A DNA stretch of 7,391 bases from Acetobacteraceae bacterium (GTDB taxonomy: Bacteria; Pseudomonadota; Alphaproteobacteria; Acetobacterales; Acetobacteraceae): contig JASHVB010000337.1 in assembly GCA_030039695.1 (NCBI GenBank), forward strand, positions 1 through 7,391. Direction: 5' to 3'. The position numbers were made by a program, and so were the translations under genes. Positions 7,068 through 7,391 of the stretch are shown in pieces; within the stretch, counting starts at the first letter, position 1, and each line of letters begins with the position of its first letter. A model generated the notes under the pieces. It was not told where the DNA came from. It saw nothing but the letters and a program-made list of their open reading frames with translations, and did no database searches.

Positions 7068-7391
7068 CTATCCGATCGCCGCGCTGACGCTGGTTAGATC
7101 GACTGCGTTCCATTCGAAGTTGACCGGTACTCGATGCGGGGCATGCACGCCAACAGTGGCGACGAAATGGCCCGCGAACTGTCGCTGCTCGAATCGCCAG
7201 TCGTCCGACTGATCACGAGACGACGGCGTGAAATGAATACGGGGCGGCGACATTGCAAACCAAAAGCTTGCCAGATCGCGCGACAGCCCCTCGCCAGTTG
7301 CCTTGATGAATGCTTCCTTGAGGGTCCATAGGCGGAGAAAGCCGGTCGCCTGCTCGGGACGTGGCAGTGCGCCGAGCCAAGACACTTCCTG
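7068..7391 (-). CDS. Sfp-type 4'-phosphopantetheinyl transferase, C-terminal half (cut by window edge)
   Basis: The enzyme transfers the 4'-phosphopantetheine arm of coenzyme A to a conserved Ser of acyl or peptidyl carrier proteins, switching on fatty-acid, polyketide or nonribosomal peptide synthases in the cytoplasm. Only the last 107 residues are in the window; the gene continues past the right edge, and Sfp-type enzymes are usually about 220-240 residues. The key motif is 'FLRLWTLKEAFIKATGEGLS', containing the family signature W-x-x-K-E-A-x-x-K. Its Glu is a magnesium ligand and its Lys residues are catalytic or CoA-binding in the family. The other signature, with Asp and Glu (GVDxE), should lie outside the window. 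The stop TAG is complementary to 7068-7070. The gene is convergent with the TolC-family gene, so it is not in the pump operon. Whether it serves a secondary-metabolite cluster or general carrier-protein activation cannot be decided here. Confidence 0.88.
   Translation of the reverse strand, partial: QEVSWLGALPRPEQATGFLRLWTLKEAFIKATGEGLSRDLASFWFAMSPPRIHFTPSSRDQSDDWRFEQRQFAGHFVATVGVHAPHRVPVNFEWNAVDLTSVSAAIG

Noticed and set aside
7059..7100. Bidirectional terminator between the convergent genes
   Set aside because: I found no stem-loop with a T-run in the 9-base gap or just beyond it.

Overview
The window is GC-rich Gram-negative chromosomal DNA. A complete tripartite RND efflux operon with a TolC-type outer-membrane channel fixes a two-membrane envelope. 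The IS630-type transposase remnant and the DUF6790-type membrane protein suggest a proteobacterium, perhaps an alphaproteobacterium, but no marker here settles the genus.

Left part (1-1508): accessory, decayed DNA. A small membrane protein of the DUF6790 type starts at 72 behind a very good Shine-Dalgarno and appears to have lost one base near 541, so its last helix is read out of frame. Positions 651-948 hold no gene I can identify. On the minus strand, 949-1386 is a chimeric transposase scar. A short piece resembling ISL3-family transposase is joined in frame to an internal piece of an IS630-family transposase. The IS630 piece carries an in-frame stop and lacks the last catalytic acidic residue. 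About 120 bp of unassigned DNA (1387-1508) then leads into the pump operon.

Central part (1509-7058, plus strand): three overlapping, co-directional genes encode a periplasmic adaptor (361 aa), an HAE1/AcrB-type inner-membrane RND permease (1030 aa, proton-relay residues intact) and a TolC-family outer-membrane protein (461 aa, signal peptide and internal repeat visible). Stop and start overlap at both junctions, so they are almost certainly one translationally coupled transcript. Together they should form one envelope-spanning, proton-driven pump that takes small amphiphilic molecules from the periplasm or inner membrane to the outside. No regulator gene lies next to it in this window.

Right edge (7068-7391, minus strand): the C-terminal half of an Sfp-type 4'-phosphopantetheinyl transferase, convergent with the TolC gene with only 9 bp between stops. 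A carrier-protein activating enzyme beside a pump hints that a polyketide, nonribosomal peptide or similar pathway could lie to the right, but nothing inside the window proves it.

I see no RNA gene, CRISPR array, clear promoter or intrinsic terminator. I did not find a convincing new biological system. The most unusual structure is the in-frame double-transposase scar just upstream of the pump operon.
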